A DNA stretch of 64,000 nt from Rhodoblastus acidophilus. Its GTDB lineage: Bacteria > Pseudomonadota > Alphaproteobacteria > Rhizobiales > Beijerinckiaceae. The position numbers and the translations under genes are program-made. The stretch covers positions 186,001 to 250,000 of the forward strand of contig NZ_JAOQNX010000001.1 of the NCBI RefSeq assembly GCF_025961575.1, given 5' to 3'. Of the stretch, positions 12,394 through 20,464 are shown one piece after another; positions within the stretch are counted from its first letter, which is position 1, and each line of letters begins with the position of its first letter. The notes beneath the pieces are model-generated. The model did not search any database. It had not been told where the DNA came from and worked only from the letters and a program-made list of their open reading frames with translations.

Positions 12394-12738
12394 GCTTTCC
12401 GCGCCGAAGCGAGCCCGGAGGATTGCTCCGGGATCGCGAGGGTCGAGAACCGCATCGGGTGCGGTCCATCCTGGCGTGGCGCCCACCGCAATCCAAGCGC
12501 GCTTCAAAAAGCTGGGCTCGCCCTGAACGACCTCGTCATCGACGGCGGCCGCATCGCGGCGCCGCGGACCACAGACCGGGGATGTTGATTCCGTGCAACG
12601 CGCGCCCGCGCAATTTGCAGCTACGTAGTTGCAACGCTTGAAAAACTCGCGGGAAAGTCGGGAGATAACGTAAGCAAGTTTCCGATCGGATCGGGGGCAA
12701 AAAACTCAGGGAGCCGAGCCATAGGCTTGGGATTTTTG
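12394..12738. other. 345-bp gap with a hairpin and a possible coding relic
   Basis: This lies between the fumarase gene and the SnoaL-like cluster. An inverted repeat CCCGGAG/CTCCGGG (12414-12432) follows the fumarase stop. A 24-codon stretch resembling the downstream SnoaL-like proteins is at 12499-12573, called separately. The last 100 bp are more AT-rich and probably hold the cluster's promoter; I cannot define hexamers confidently. Confidence 0.6.
12496..12588 (+). pseudogene. Possible decayed fragment of a fourth SnoaL-like paralogue
   Basis: Reading 12499-12573 in frame gives a 25-codon peptide with LNDLVIDGGRIAAPRTT, ending at a TGA at 12586-12588. It aligns without gaps to residues 78-102 or so of the first intact paralogue (VNDVVIDGEFVALRRTT). 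By hand count, 13 of 25 residues and about 57% of bases match. No start codon or upstream homologous segment is visible, so the gene would be dead. A chance resemblance to an amidohydrolase-like DLVIDGGRI start is possible. Confidence 0.35.
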
Positions 12739-13179
12739 ATGCAGAGCCTGCAGCTTCTCACCCGCATACCGACCGTGGATCGCGACTTCATCGCGTCACG
12801 TCTCGAGGCCATCAACAACCGGTTGGTTGCAAGGGATCTGCCCGGGCTGCTCGCGCTGTTTTCGGACGATGTCGTTTTCGAGCTGATCGGCAACTGGAGC
12901 ATCTTTCCCAGCGCGCGCCGCGCGCGCGGCAAGGAGGCCTGGACGCGGGCGCTCACCACGATCCACACGCAAGTGCAAAACCTGGGTTCGACGGTGAATG
13001 ACGTCGTGATCGACGGCGAATTCGTCGCCTTGCGCCGCACAACCCGGTTGCGCAACTACGGCACGGGACGCGTCGGCGACGTGGAGATCGCGGATTTCTT
13101 GCGTTTCCGCGACGGCCTGATCGTGGAGATCACCGAAATCGTCGACTCCCTCGCCATCGCCCGCCTCGAAGACTGTTGA
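12739..13179 (+). CDS. SnoaL-like (NTF2-fold) protein, paralogue 1 of 3
   Basis: 146-residue protein of the SnoaL-like/NTF2 superfamily, a cone-shaped fold used by small isomerases, hydrolases and ligand-binding proteins. Features typical of the fold are the early helix (RLEAINNRLVARDLPGLLALFSDDVVFEL), the GNW motif, RGKEAWTRAL before the second half, and a C-terminal strand pair FLRFRDGLIVEITEI. No signal peptide. It shares about half its residues with the next gene and has exactly the same length. The start ATG at 12739 is favoured because paralogue 2 also begins MQSLQ. Substrate and pathway are unknown; no metabolic partner sits beside it. Confidence 0.8.
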   Translation: MQSLQLLTRIPTVDRDFIASRLEAINNRLVARDLPGLLALFSDDVVFELIGNWSIFPSARRARGKEAWTRALTTIHTQVQNLGSTVNDVVIDGEFVALRRTTRLRNYGTGRVGDVEIADFLRFRDGLIVEITEIVDSLAIARLEDC

Positions 13180-13288
13180 TCCTGCGCAAGGCGGAGTTTC
13201 GAAAATACACCTAATGGGTTGTATTCCGTCAATGACTCGGCGCGGGTCAGTCCGCCAGAGGCCACTTTGCGCGAGTCCGGGAGCGCCG

Positions 13289-13729
13289 ATGCAAAGCCTT
13301 CAGAACCTTGCTCGCGTTGCATCTGTCGATCGCGAATTGTTCGAAACGCGCGTCCACATGATGCTGGATCTGTGCGCCGCCCGCGACATGGCTGGCCTGC
13401 TGGCGCATTTTGCGGAAGACATTTCCTTCCAGGCGATCGGCAACTGGAACATGTTTCCGTTTCCAGGCCCCGTGCGCGGCAAGGCGGCGACCTCGCGGGC
13501 GCTCGGCATCATTCTCACCCAAGTCCAATGCCTCGATTCCGAGGTCCACGACATTGTCGTCGACGGCGACCGCGTCGCCGTGCGCCGCACGGCGCGCCTG
13601 CGCCATCTCGGCACCGGCCGCAGCGCGGGAATCGCGGTCGTGGATTTCCTGCGCTTTCGCGACGGACTGGTGACCGAACTCACGGAATTGCTGGATTCAC
13701 TCGCCATGGCGCGGCTGGAGGAGGGCTGA
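13289..13729 (+). CDS. SnoaL-like (NTF2-fold) protein, paralogue 2 of 3
   Basis: 146 residues, the same length as its neighbours and alignable to paralogue 1 without a gap (about 78 of 146 identical by hand count). Shared blocks: MQSLQ start, VDR, ARD, GNW, RGKA, TQVQ, VRRTARLR, FLRFRDGL and DSLAMARLEE. Starts upstream of 13289 (such as an ATG at 13214) lack similarity and are not used. The 109-nt gap to paralogue 1 contrasts with a 1-nt gap to paralogue 3, so 2 and 3 are probably co-translated. Function unknown. The strongly conserved arginine and aspartate positions may mark the pocket. Confidence 0.8.
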   Translation: MQSLQNLARVASVDRELFETRVHMMLDLCAARDMAGLLAHFAEDISFQAIGNWNMFPFPGPVRGKAATSRALGIILTQVQCLDSEVHDIVVDGDRVAVRRTARLRHLGTGRSAGIAVVDFLRFRDGLVTELTELLDSLAMARLEEG

Positions 13730-13730
13730 T

Positions 13731-14171
13731 TTGCGCAGCAAGGACACACTCAACGCGCTGGCCGAGGTCGACCGCCAGCTGATCGAAACCCGCATGCAAC
13801 GCCTGCTCGAGCTTCGCGCGGAGAACAATCTGCGCGCAATGCTGGAGTATGTGGCGGAAGACATCGTCTTCGAGGTGATCGGCGACTGGATGGCTCTTCC
13901 CTTTTCCGGTCCGGTGAAAGGCAAGGCCAATGTCGCGAAAGCGATGATGAGCCTCATGACCCAATATGAGAACCTCGGCTCGACCGTGCACAGCCTCAGC
14001 ATAGACGGGGAAAATGTCGCGCTGCGGCGCACGGCGCGCGTGCGCCATCGCGGCACCAACCGTGTCGCCGATGTCGCCTTCGCCGACTTCATCCGCTTCC
14101 GCGACGGTTTGGTCATCGGCTTTTCCGAAGTGGCCGACACGGTCACGCTCGCCGAGCTCGACGAGATCTAG
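13731..14171 (+). CDS. SnoaL-like (NTF2-fold) protein, paralogue 3 of 3
   Basis: 146 residues from a TTG start one base after the stop of paralogue 2, which strongly suggests translational coupling; a GAGGAGGG ribosome-binding site lies just upstream. It aligns gap-free to the other two but is more divergent, keeping VDR, IETR, AED, IG-W, GPVKGKA, LRRTARVRHRGT and IRFRDGLV. Replacement of the DSLA tail by DTVTLAELDE suggests functional drift. The gene ends 15 nt before a dispersed palindromic repeat at the convergent junction. No function can be named from the sequence. Confidence 0.78.
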   Translation: MRSKDTLNALAEVDRQLIETRMQRLLELRAENNLRAMLEYVAEDIVFEVIGDWMALPFSGPVKGKANVAKAMMSLMTQYENLGSTVHSLSIDGENVALRRTARVRHRGTNRVADVAFADFIRFRDGLVIGFSEVADTVTLAELDEI

Positions 14172-14183
14172 ATTTTTGTTTGA

Positions 14184-14230
14184 ACGCATTTTCTTCACGC
14201 GAACCGGCATCCGCTTCGCTCGAAAATGCT
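14184..14230. repeat. Dispersed intergenic palindromic repeat, copy 1
   Basis: GCATTTTC (14186-14193) pairs with GAAAATGC (14222-14229), with an inner GCGAA/TTCGC pairing. A related copy lies at 46951-46998, sharing the TTTTCTTCACGCGA and CCGG core. It sits between convergent genes and could act as a terminator. It resembles short palindromes widespread between genes in Rhizobiales. Confidence 0.6.
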
Positions 14231-14539
14231 CTATCGCAAAATGATCTGGACGCGCACGCGCCCCTTGGGCGCGGGCTTTTCGACGACGCCCGCCGGCAAA
14301 TGCGGGCGTGGCGGTTTTGCCGGCGTCGCGCGATGCGACACGCGCGGGGTCTTTTGGACGACGGGCGCCTCGTCGCGCGGCGCCGCGCCGAGGGAGCGCG
14401 AGCGCGCCACCGGCCCCGATCCCGCAAGGCAATAATTATAGGCGTCGGCGTCGACATATTTCGCGCAAGGGTCCGACGCCCCCAGAGCGGCGCCGTCGCA
14501 GCACGCCATCAAAATCGACAAGGCCGCGACGACCCGCAT
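14231..14539 (-). CDS. Small secreted hypothetical protein
   Basis: 102-residue protein with an N-terminal signal peptide (hydrophobic MRVVAALSILMACCDGAALG, cleavage near residue 20). A short cysteine-containing segment follows (DPCAKYVDADAYNYCLAG), then a Pro/Arg/Lys-rich basic tail. The two cysteines about 13 apart could form a disulfide in the periplasm. Its ATG overlaps the TGA of the VOC gene, so the two are coupled. I do not recognise a family. A TTG at 14542 is an alternative start. Confidence 0.55.
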   Translation of the reverse strand: MRVVAALSILMACCDGAALGASDPCAKYVDADAYNYCLAGSGPVARSRSLGAAPRDEAPVVQKTPRVSHRATPAKPPRPHLPAGVVEKPAPKGRVRVQIILR

Positions 14540-15300
14540 CAACGCTTCGCCGCGACCAGGGCGAAATAGGCGCCTTGCGGATCGAAGAATTGCGCGATCC
14601 AGGCGCCGCCGGGCACTTCGGCGGGCCCCATGAGCTTGGTCCCGCCCGCCAGTTCCACGCGTTGGATGGCGGCGTCCAGCGCATCGACAACAAAATAATA
14701 GCCCCAGAACGCCTGCGGAATTTGTTCCGGCCGCTTCATCATGCCGCCCACCGCCAGGCCGCCGGTCGCGAACAGCCGGTACACCCCCATCGGCCCCATG
14801 TCGAGGTCCTGGGTTTTCGTCCAGCCGTAGCGCGCGGCATAAAAATTCATGGCGGCGTCGACGTCGTCGGTGAACAGCTCATGCCAGCCCACATGGCCAG
14901 GCGTCATCGGCGGGACCTCCGCCGGCTTCTCGCCGCCCAAATCCTGCCAGAGGCAATAGGCGGCCCCGAGCGGATCGGAAACCACGGCGAACCGGCCAAT
15001 GTCGGCGACGGTTTCCGGCGCGCGCCAGATTTTTCCGTCGGCGGCGGACACCGCCGCAACCTCCGCGTCAATGTCCGCGCAGGAGACATAGCCCATCCAC
15101 GAGGGACGGGCGCCCTGCGCCTTGGCCTCGTCGGGAAGCCGCATCAGCCCCGCGACGGGAATTTGGGCGGCGGAGAAGATGTGGTAGGCGCGATCCCCCG
15201 GCGCGGGCGCCTCGGTCCAGCCGATCACCCTGCCGTAGAAATCGCGGGCGGCTTCAATGTCTTCCGTCAGCAGTTCGACCCAGCAAAAGCTTTCCGCCAT
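14539..15300 (-). CDS. VOC family protein with two glyoxalase-type domains
   Basis: 253 residues forming two vicinal-oxygen-chelate modules (about 1-120 and 130-250). Each begins with a FCWVELLTEDIEAARDFY or WHELFTDDVDAAMNFYAARYGW pattern, the usual beta-alpha-beta start. Family members bind a metal and include dioxygenases, glyoxalases and antibiotic-resistance proteins; this one resembles the CFP-30/hydroxylase-like subgroup often annotated only as VOC. It ends with FFDPQGAYFALVAAKR. It lies 14 nt upstream (in the transcription sense downstream) of pheT and overlaps the next small gene by one base. Substrate unknown. Confidence 0.85.
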   Translation of the reverse strand: MAESFCWVELLTEDIEAARDFYGRVIGWTEAPAPGDRAYHIFSAAQIPVAGLMRLPDEAKAQGARPSWMGYVSCADIDAEVAAVSAADGKIWRAPETVADIGRFAVVSDPLGAAYCLWQDLGGEKPAEVPPMTPGHVGWHELFTDDVDAAMNFYAARYGWTKTQDLDMGPMGVYRLFATGGLAVGGMMKRPEQIPQAFWGYYFVVDALDAAIQRVELAGGTKLMGPAEVPGGAWIAQFFDPQGAYFALVAAKR

Positions 15301-15314
15301 CTCCGCCTCCCAAA

Positions 15315-17744
15315 TTAGCCCCGCAATTCGGCCCCCGTCTTCTTGCCGACTTCGGCGACAATTTTCGAACTGATCGCCTCGATCTCTCCATCCGTGAGCG
15401 TTTTTTCGCGAGGCTGCAAGGTAACGTTGAGCGCCACGGACTTTTTCCCATCAGGAACGCCTGGCCCCTGATAAAGATCGAACACGCCGACATTGACGAT
15501 CATCTGCCGATCAGCCCCTTGCGCCGCCTTGATCAAATCTGCGGCTTTGACGTGTCTGTCGACGATGAAGGCGAAATCGCGCTCCAGCGGCTGGAAGTCG
15601 GACAGCTCCAGCTTCGGTTTGGCGCGCGTCGGCTTCGCCTTCGGCGCGGGCAGAACATCGAGGAGAATTTCAAAGGCGACCAGCGGTCCCGTCGCATCCA
15701 GCGCTTCGAGCGCGCGCGGATGCAGCTCGCCGAACCAGCCCAGAATGTTTTTGGGGCCGAATTGCAGCGTGGCCGAACGCCCCGGATGCAGGAAGGCTGG
15801 ACCGCCTGAAACGAGTTGCACCGACTGCGCGGAAACGCCGAGCACCGAAAGCAGCGCGAACAGGTCGGCCTTGACGTCGAACACGTCGACCGCGCCCGCC
15901 TTGCCGTCCCAGTGGCGGCCAGCGCCGGCCGGCTTGGCGGTTCCGCGCCGCAGACCCGCGGCAGCGATGAACTGGCCGTCCGCCGCATCGGTCTTGAAAA
16001 CCTGACCGACCTCGAACAGCGCGGTGTCGCCGAACCCCCGCGCGGCATTGGTCTTGGCGGCGGCGATCAGGCCGGGAACCAGGCTCGGCCGCATATCGGA
16101 GAGATCGGCGGCGATCGGATTTGCGAGCGCCAATTCCGGCGCGCCGCCGCCGAAAAGCTCGGCCTGCGCCTTGGAGATGAACGACCAGGTGACCGCCTCG
16201 ACCATGCCGCGCGACGCCAGGGCGCGCCGCGACGCGCGCACCCGCCGCTGCAATTGCGTCAGCACCGCGCCAGCGACAGACCCTTGGCGCTCCAGCGGCG
16301 TCGGCGTGACGCGGTCGAGACCGGCCAGACGAATGATCTCTTCGACAAGGTCGGCCTTGCCCTCGATGTCGGGACGCCAACTCGGGGCGCGGACCTGCAC
16401 ATGGCTGGCGTTGCAGGGCTGCGCCGCCAGGGCGAAACCGAGCTCCTCCAGCTTGGCCTTCATGTCGCTGGGATCGAGTTCAACGCCGGTCAGGCGCTGC
16501 ACTTCGGAGAGCGGGAAATCGATGGGTTCGGCGGGCGCGGGAACGACGCCAGCAACGGAAATTTTTGACGGCTCACCGCCGCAGAGGTCCAGGACCATGC
16601 GCGTCGCCAACTCAAGGCCGGGCACGGTGAATTCAGGGTCGACGCCGCGCTCGAACCGATAGCGCGCGTCCGAGACAATGCCGAGTTTGCGTCCGGTCTG
16701 AGCGATGTTCGCCGGGTCCCACAGCGCAGATTCGATCAGCACATCGGTGGTGGCGTCGTCGCAGCCAGTGCTTTCGCCACCCATCACGCCGGCAAGCGAT
16801 TCCACGCCACGGTCGTCGGCGATGACGACAACGTTTTCATCCAGCGCATAGGTCTTGCCGTCGAGCGCGACAAGGTTTTCGCCGGCCTTGGCGCGACGGA
16901 TGACCAGATCGCCCGAAACCTTGGCGGCGTCGAACACATGGAGCGGGCGTCCGCGGTCGAACGTCATGAAATTGGTGATGTCCACCAGCGCGTTGATCGG
17001 GCGCAGGCCAATGCTTTTCAGACGCTTTTGCAGCCATTCCGGGCTCGGGCCGTTCTTGACGCCGCGCACGAGGCGCAGCGCGAACAAAGGCGCCAGCTTG
17101 GCGTCTTCAGCGGCGAAATCCAGCTTCGGGGTCACCGGGCTGGGAAAGGCGCCGGCGACCGGCGACGGCGCCGAAGTCTTGAGTGTTCCCAGACCCGCAG
17201 CCGCGAGGTCGCGGGCGATGCCGTAAACGCTCGCCGCATCCGAGCGGTTGGGCGTGAGGTTGATCTCGATCAGCGGATCGTCGAGCCCGGCATAGGCGGC
17301 GTAGGACGCTCCGACCGGCGCGTCCTCGGCCAGTTCGAAAATGCCGCTCGAATCCCCCTCGAGGCCCAGTTCTTCCGGCGAGCACATCATGCCGCCGGAT
17401 TCGACGCCGCGAATGACGCCCTTGGCGATGGTGAAATCCTTGGCCGGGATATAGGTCCCGGGCGGGGCGAACACGGTTTTCAGGCCGGCGCGGGCGTTAG
17501 GCGCGCCGCACACCACCTGCAAGGGCGCGGCCTCGCCGACATCGACCTGGCAGACGCGCAGGCGGTCGGCGTTGGGATGCTGGTCCGCCGTGACAATCCG
17601 CGCGATGCGGAAGCCGCCGAGCGTTTCGGCCGGGTTTTCCAAACCTTCGACTTCAAGGCCGATGCGGGTCAGGGTCTCCGCGATTTCGGTCAGCGACGCC
17701 TGGGTATCAAGGTGGCTTTTCAGCCAGGAGAGCGTGAATTTCAT
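15315..17744 (-). CDS. pheT: Phenylalanine--tRNA ligase beta subunit
   Basis: Beta subunit of the alpha2-beta2 PheRS that charges tRNA-Phe. 809 residues, the full family length. Domains in order: EMAP/tRNA-binding fold (about 40-150, with HPNADRLRVCQVDVG), B3/B4 editing domain (about 210-400, VDITNFMTFDRGRPLHVFDA), B5 (about 405-475), the catalytic-like core (FERGVDPEF and the later segments) and the C-terminal anticodon-binding FDX-ACB domain (about 715-809, with FQPLERDFAFIVD). It follows pheS by 24 nt and belongs to the rpmI-rplT-pheS-pheT cluster. Confidence 0.97.
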   Translation of the reverse strand: MKFTLSWLKSHLDTQASLTEIAETLTRIGLEVEGLENPAETLGGFRIARIVTADQHPNADRLRVCQVDVGEAAPLQVVCGAPNARAGLKTVFAPPGTYIPAKDFTIAKGVIRGVESGGMMCSPEELGLEGDSSGIFELAEDAPVGASYAAYAGLDDPLIEINLTPNRSDAASVYGIARDLAAAGLGTLKTSAPSPVAGAFPSPVTPKLDFAAEDAKLAPLFALRLVRGVKNGPSPEWLQKRLKSIGLRPINALVDITNFMTFDRGRPLHVFDAAKVSGDLVIRRAKAGENLVALDGKTYALDENVVVIADDRGVESLAGVMGGESTGCDDATTDVLIESALWDPANIAQTGRKLGIVSDARYRFERGVDPEFTVPGLELATRMVLDLCGGEPSKISVAGVVPAPAEPIDFPLSEVQRLTGVELDPSDMKAKLEELGFALAAQPCNASHVQVRAPSWRPDIEGKADLVEEIIRLAGLDRVTPTPLERQGSVAGAVLTQLQRRVRASRRALASRGMVEAVTWSFISKAQAELFGGGAPELALANPIAADLSDMRPSLVPGLIAAAKTNAARGFGDTALFEVGQVFKTDAADGQFIAAAGLRRGTAKPAGAGRHWDGKAGAVDVFDVKADLFALLSVLGVSAQSVQLVSGGPAFLHPGRSATLQFGPKNILGWFGELHPRALEALDATGPLVAFEILLDVLPAPKAKPTRAKPKLELSDFQPLERDFAFIVDRHVKAADLIKAAQGADRQMIVNVGVFDLYQGPGVPDGKKSVALNVTLQPREKTLTDGEIEAISSKIVAEVGKKTGAELRG

Positions 17745-17768
17745 CGTCTGTCTCTGAAAGGCGCGGGT

Positions 17769-18851
17769 TCAGCTCGAAAGGCCGCCGGCAAGCGTCGGCA
17801 GGTCGAGCGGCCGAAAACCATAGTGCTGCAGCCAGCGCACATCGGCTTCGAAGAAGGCGCGCAGGTCGTTCATGCCATATTTGAGCATGGCGATGCGATC
17901 GATGCCCATGCCCCAGGCAAAACCCTGGAATTCATCGGGGTCGAGGCCGCAATTGCGCAGCACATTGGGATGGACCATGCCGCATCCCAAAATTTCGAGC
18001 CAGTCGTCGCCCTCGCCAAACCGCATTTCACCGCCTTTTCGCGAGCACTGAATGTCGACTTCAGCGGACGGCTCGGTGAAGGGGAAAAAGCTCGGGCGAA
18101 ACCGCATCTTCACATTGGGCACTTCGAAGAAGGTCTTGCAGAATTCTTCGAGAACCCACTTCAAATGGCCCATATGCGCCTTGCGGTCGATGACAAGGCC
18201 TTCGACCTGATGGAACATCGGCGTGTGCGTCTGGTCGGAATCGCAGCGATAGGTGCGGCCCGGGCAGATCACGCGGATCGGCGGCGGATTCTTCAGCATG
18301 GTGCGCACCTGCACCGGCGAGGTGTGGGTGCGCAAAAGCTTGCGCTCGCCATCGGCCTTGCGGTTGAAGAAGAAGGTGTCGTGCATTTCGCGCGCGGGAT
18401 GGCCGGGCGGGAAGTTCAGCTTGGTGAAATTGTAGTCGTCGCTTTCGACATCCGGCCCTTCGGCGATGGAAAAGCCCATATCGCTGAAAATCGCGGTCAG
18501 TTCGTCCATGACCTGCGAGATCGGATGGATGCGGCCGGTCTCCAGCGCGCCGGCGCGGGTCGGCAGGGTCACATCAATCGTTTCGCTCGCCAGCCGCGCT
18601 TCCAGCGCGGCCTCTTTCAACACGCTTTTGCGCGCGGAAAGCGCCTCGCCGACCTTGTCCTTCAGCGCATTGATCTTCGCGCCTTCGGTCTTGCGCTCCT
18701 CAGGCGACATTTTACCCAGAGTGGCGAGCAGGGCGGATATGGAGCCTTTTTTCCCGAGCGCGGCGACGCGGACGTTTTCCAGCGCGGCCTCGTCGGCGGC
18801 GGCGTCGACGGCGGCGAGGGTTTCGGCTTCGAGTTTTGTGAGATCGGACAT
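17769..18851 (-). CDS. pheS: Phenylalanine--tRNA ligase alpha subunit
   Basis: Catalytic alpha subunit of PheRS, 360 residues. N-terminal coiled coil (about 1-85), then the class II aminoacyl-tRNA synthetase core: motif 1 region ([19 protein letters not shown]), motif 2 ([22 protein letters not shown], partly) and motif 3 ([10 protein letters not shown]). I chose MSDLTKLE at 18851 rather than the upstream ATG at 18884, because the extra residues are not conserved and overlap the terminator-like region. A hairpin with a T-run between rplT and pheS could attenuate transcription, as known for E. coli pheST. Confidence 0.96.
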   Translation of the reverse strand: MSDLTKLEAETLAAVDAAADEAALENVRVAALGKKGSISALLATLGKMSPEERKTEGAKINALKDKVGEALSARKSVLKEAALEARLASETIDVTLPTRAGALETGRIHPISQVMDELTAIFSDMGFSIAEGPDVESDDYNFTKLNFPPGHPAREMHDTFFFNRKADGERKLLRTHTSPVQVRTMLKNPPPIRVICPGRTYRCDSDQTHTPMFHQVEGLVIDRKAHMGHLKWVLEEFCKTFFEVPNVKMRFRPSFFPFTEPSAEVDIQCSRKGGEMRFGEGDDWLEILGCGMVHPNVLRNCGLDPDEFQGFAWGMGIDRIAMLKYGMNDLRAFFEADVRWLQHYGFRPLDLPTLAGGLSS

Positions 18852-18904
18852 GTGAAAACCTTGCGTTGCAGCGGGTAATGCCACGCGGAGGGAACGCTGG
18901 AAAG

Positions 18905-18933
18905 CAAAAAAGCCCGCCGGGTCGCAGCGGGCT
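18905..18933 (-). terminator. Terminator or attenuator between rplT and pheS
   Basis: On the minus strand AGCCCGC (18933-18927) pairs with GCGGGCT (18917-18911) and runs into six T (18910-18905). It lies within the cluster, so partial read-through or attenuation of pheST is likely. I see no Phe-rich leader peptide. Confidence 0.65.
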
Positions 18934-18956
18934 TCTTCAAATCGCGTGCGCGAAAA

Positions 18957-19322
18957 TCAGGCGGCGGCGGGCAGCGCGGCCTTGGCCTTTTCGACGATGG
19001 CGGCGAAAGCCGTCGGCTCGGAAATGGCGAGTTCCGACAGAACCTTGCGGTCCACTTCGACGCCAGCCTTGGAGAGGCCGTCGATGAAGCGGCTGTAGGT
19101 CAGGCCGAATTCACGCACGGCGGCGTTGAGGCGCTGAATCCACAGGGCGCGCATGGTGCGCTTCTTCGCCCGGCGGTCGCGCGTCGCATATTGCATCGAG
19201 CGGTCGACGGCGGCCTTGGCGGCGCGGATGGTGTTCTTGCGGCGGCCATAAAAACCCTTGGCGGCCTTGAAAACTTTCTTGTGCTTGGCGTGCGAGGTGA
19301 CGCCGCGTTTGACGCGAGCCAT
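18957..19322 (-). CDS. rplT: 50S ribosomal protein L20
   Basis: 121 residues, normal for bacterial L20, which binds 23S rRNA early in large-subunit assembly. It shows the conserved basic N-terminus ([16 protein letters not shown]) and [21 protein letters not shown] in the middle. In many bacteria L20 also represses its own operon. It lies downstream of rpmI with a 42-nt gap. The GC-rich hairpin after its stop probably limits read-through into pheS. Confidence 0.98.
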   Translation of the reverse strand: MARVKRGVTSHAKHKKVFKAAKGFYGRRKNTIRAAKAAVDRSMQYATRDRRAKKRTMRALWIQRLNAAVREFGLTYSRFIDGLSKAGVEVDRKVLSELAISEPTAFAAIVEKAKAALPAAA

Positions 19323-19364
19323 GGATGATCTCCAGTTTTGACTTGGTTACGGACGGGCTGGGGA

Positions 19365-19565
19365 TCAGCCGTTGGGCAGGAAGAATTTTTTGACGTTATC
19401 CCCGTCGGTCTTGAACATGATGTTCGTGCCGCGCAGATTGCGGATCTGCTTGTTCGTCCGCTTGATCATGCCGTGGCGCTTGCCGCGCTGGGCATAGACC
19501 ACCTTGCCGGTGCCGGTGATCTTGAAGCGCTTTTTCGCGCCGGATTTGGTCTTCAGCTTGGGCAT
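19365..19565 (-). CDS. rpmI: 50S ribosomal protein L35
   Basis: 66 residues starting [15 protein letters not shown], the canonical L35 start. An upstream in-frame ATG at 19682 would add 39 unrelated residues and is rejected. Basic throughout, with [10 protein letters not shown] in the centre. It is first in the rpmI-rplT pair. Unlike the common infC-rpmI-rplT order, infC is separated by a transporter and a hydrolase gene here. Confidence 0.97.
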   Translation of the reverse strand: MPKLKTKSGAKKRFKITGTGKVVYAQRGKRHGMIKRTNKQIRNLRGTNIMFKTDGDNVKKFFLPNG

Positions 19566-19699
19566 TTCGCTCTCTCGTTTGGGGGCCTTGCGGCCCGAGT
19601 GTTTCGGCAGGAGCCAAAAAACCCGCCACGGCAGCCCTTTACTGGCCGGGCGGATTGAAGCGGCGCTTATAGGGGCAAACACGGGCGTTTGGCAAGCGC

Positions 19700-20464
19700 C
19701 TACGCGATATCTCGCAGAAAATCCCCCACCGCCGACAAAACCTCGTCCGGCTTTTCGCGATGGGGAATGTGGCCGCAGTTCTTCAAGATCAAGGTTTGTC
19801 CATGCGCCGGAAGCGCGCCGATGCGTCGCGGGTGCGCCACAGACCCATATTCGTCGTGTTCGCCGTGGATCGCCAGGACCGGGCAGGTCACGCGCCGCAA
19901 CGCTTCGTCAAGCGTCCAACCGGCGAACGCGTCGGAATGCCAGGCCTCGGTCCAGGCGTCGAGCACCCATTGCGCGTTATCGCCGTGGTAGCGGCGCAAC
20001 CGGTCGAATTGCCCGGGCTTTTCGAATTCCGCCTTGGCCGCGCGAATACCGTCGAGAATGCAGTCCTCGACAAAAGCTTGCGCGGCCTCGGTCACCACCG
20101 CCGCCGTGACGGAGGGAAATTGCGCAGCCGCCGACAGCGCCATGCCGCCGCCGACGCTATGGCCGAACAGGACCACGCGATCCCAAGCGAATTTCGCGCA
20201 CAGATAGGGAAGATTGAGCGCTTCATCGTCGATGAAGCTGGTCGGCAGCCGGCCTCGACGCGGATCGGAGCGTCCAAAGCCCAATCGATCATAGGCGAGC
20301 ACGGCGCGCCCCGTCGCCTCCGACAAAAGCGCGGGAAAGCCGCGCCACAAGTCCACCGACCCCAGCGAGTCATGGATCAGGATGATGGGCGCCAGCGGCC
20401 CCTCCGCAGGCCAGTGTCGGGCGAAAAGCCGCCCCTGCGGCGTCGAGACAAAAAAATCTTCCAT
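19700..20464 (-). CDS. Alpha/beta hydrolase
   Basis: 254-residue cytoplasmic alpha/beta-hydrolase fold enzyme. The nucleophile elbow is GHSVGG (Ser near residue 102). The acid is probably Asp in HGEHDEYGS (about 200) and the histidine is in [11 protein letters not shown] (about 232). The oxyanion region HDSLGS follows the first long strand. Its ATG directly abuts the TGA of the upstream MFS gene (no gap), so the two are co-translated. The substrate is unknown; an ester or lactone is plausible. It lies between infC and rpmI. Confidence 0.85.
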   Translation of the reverse strand: MEDFFVSTPQGRLFARHWPAEGPLAPIILIHDSLGSVDLWRGFPALLSEATGRAVLAYDRLGFGRSDPRRGRLPTSFIDDEALNLPYLCAKFAWDRVVLFGHSVGGGMALSAAAQFPSVTAAVVTEAAQAFVEDCILDGIRAAKAEFEKPGQFDRLRRYHGDNAQWVLDAWTEAWHSDAFAGWTLDEALRRVTCPVLAIHGEHDEYGSVAHPRRIGALPAHGQTLILKNCGHIPHREKPDEVLSAVGDFLRDIA

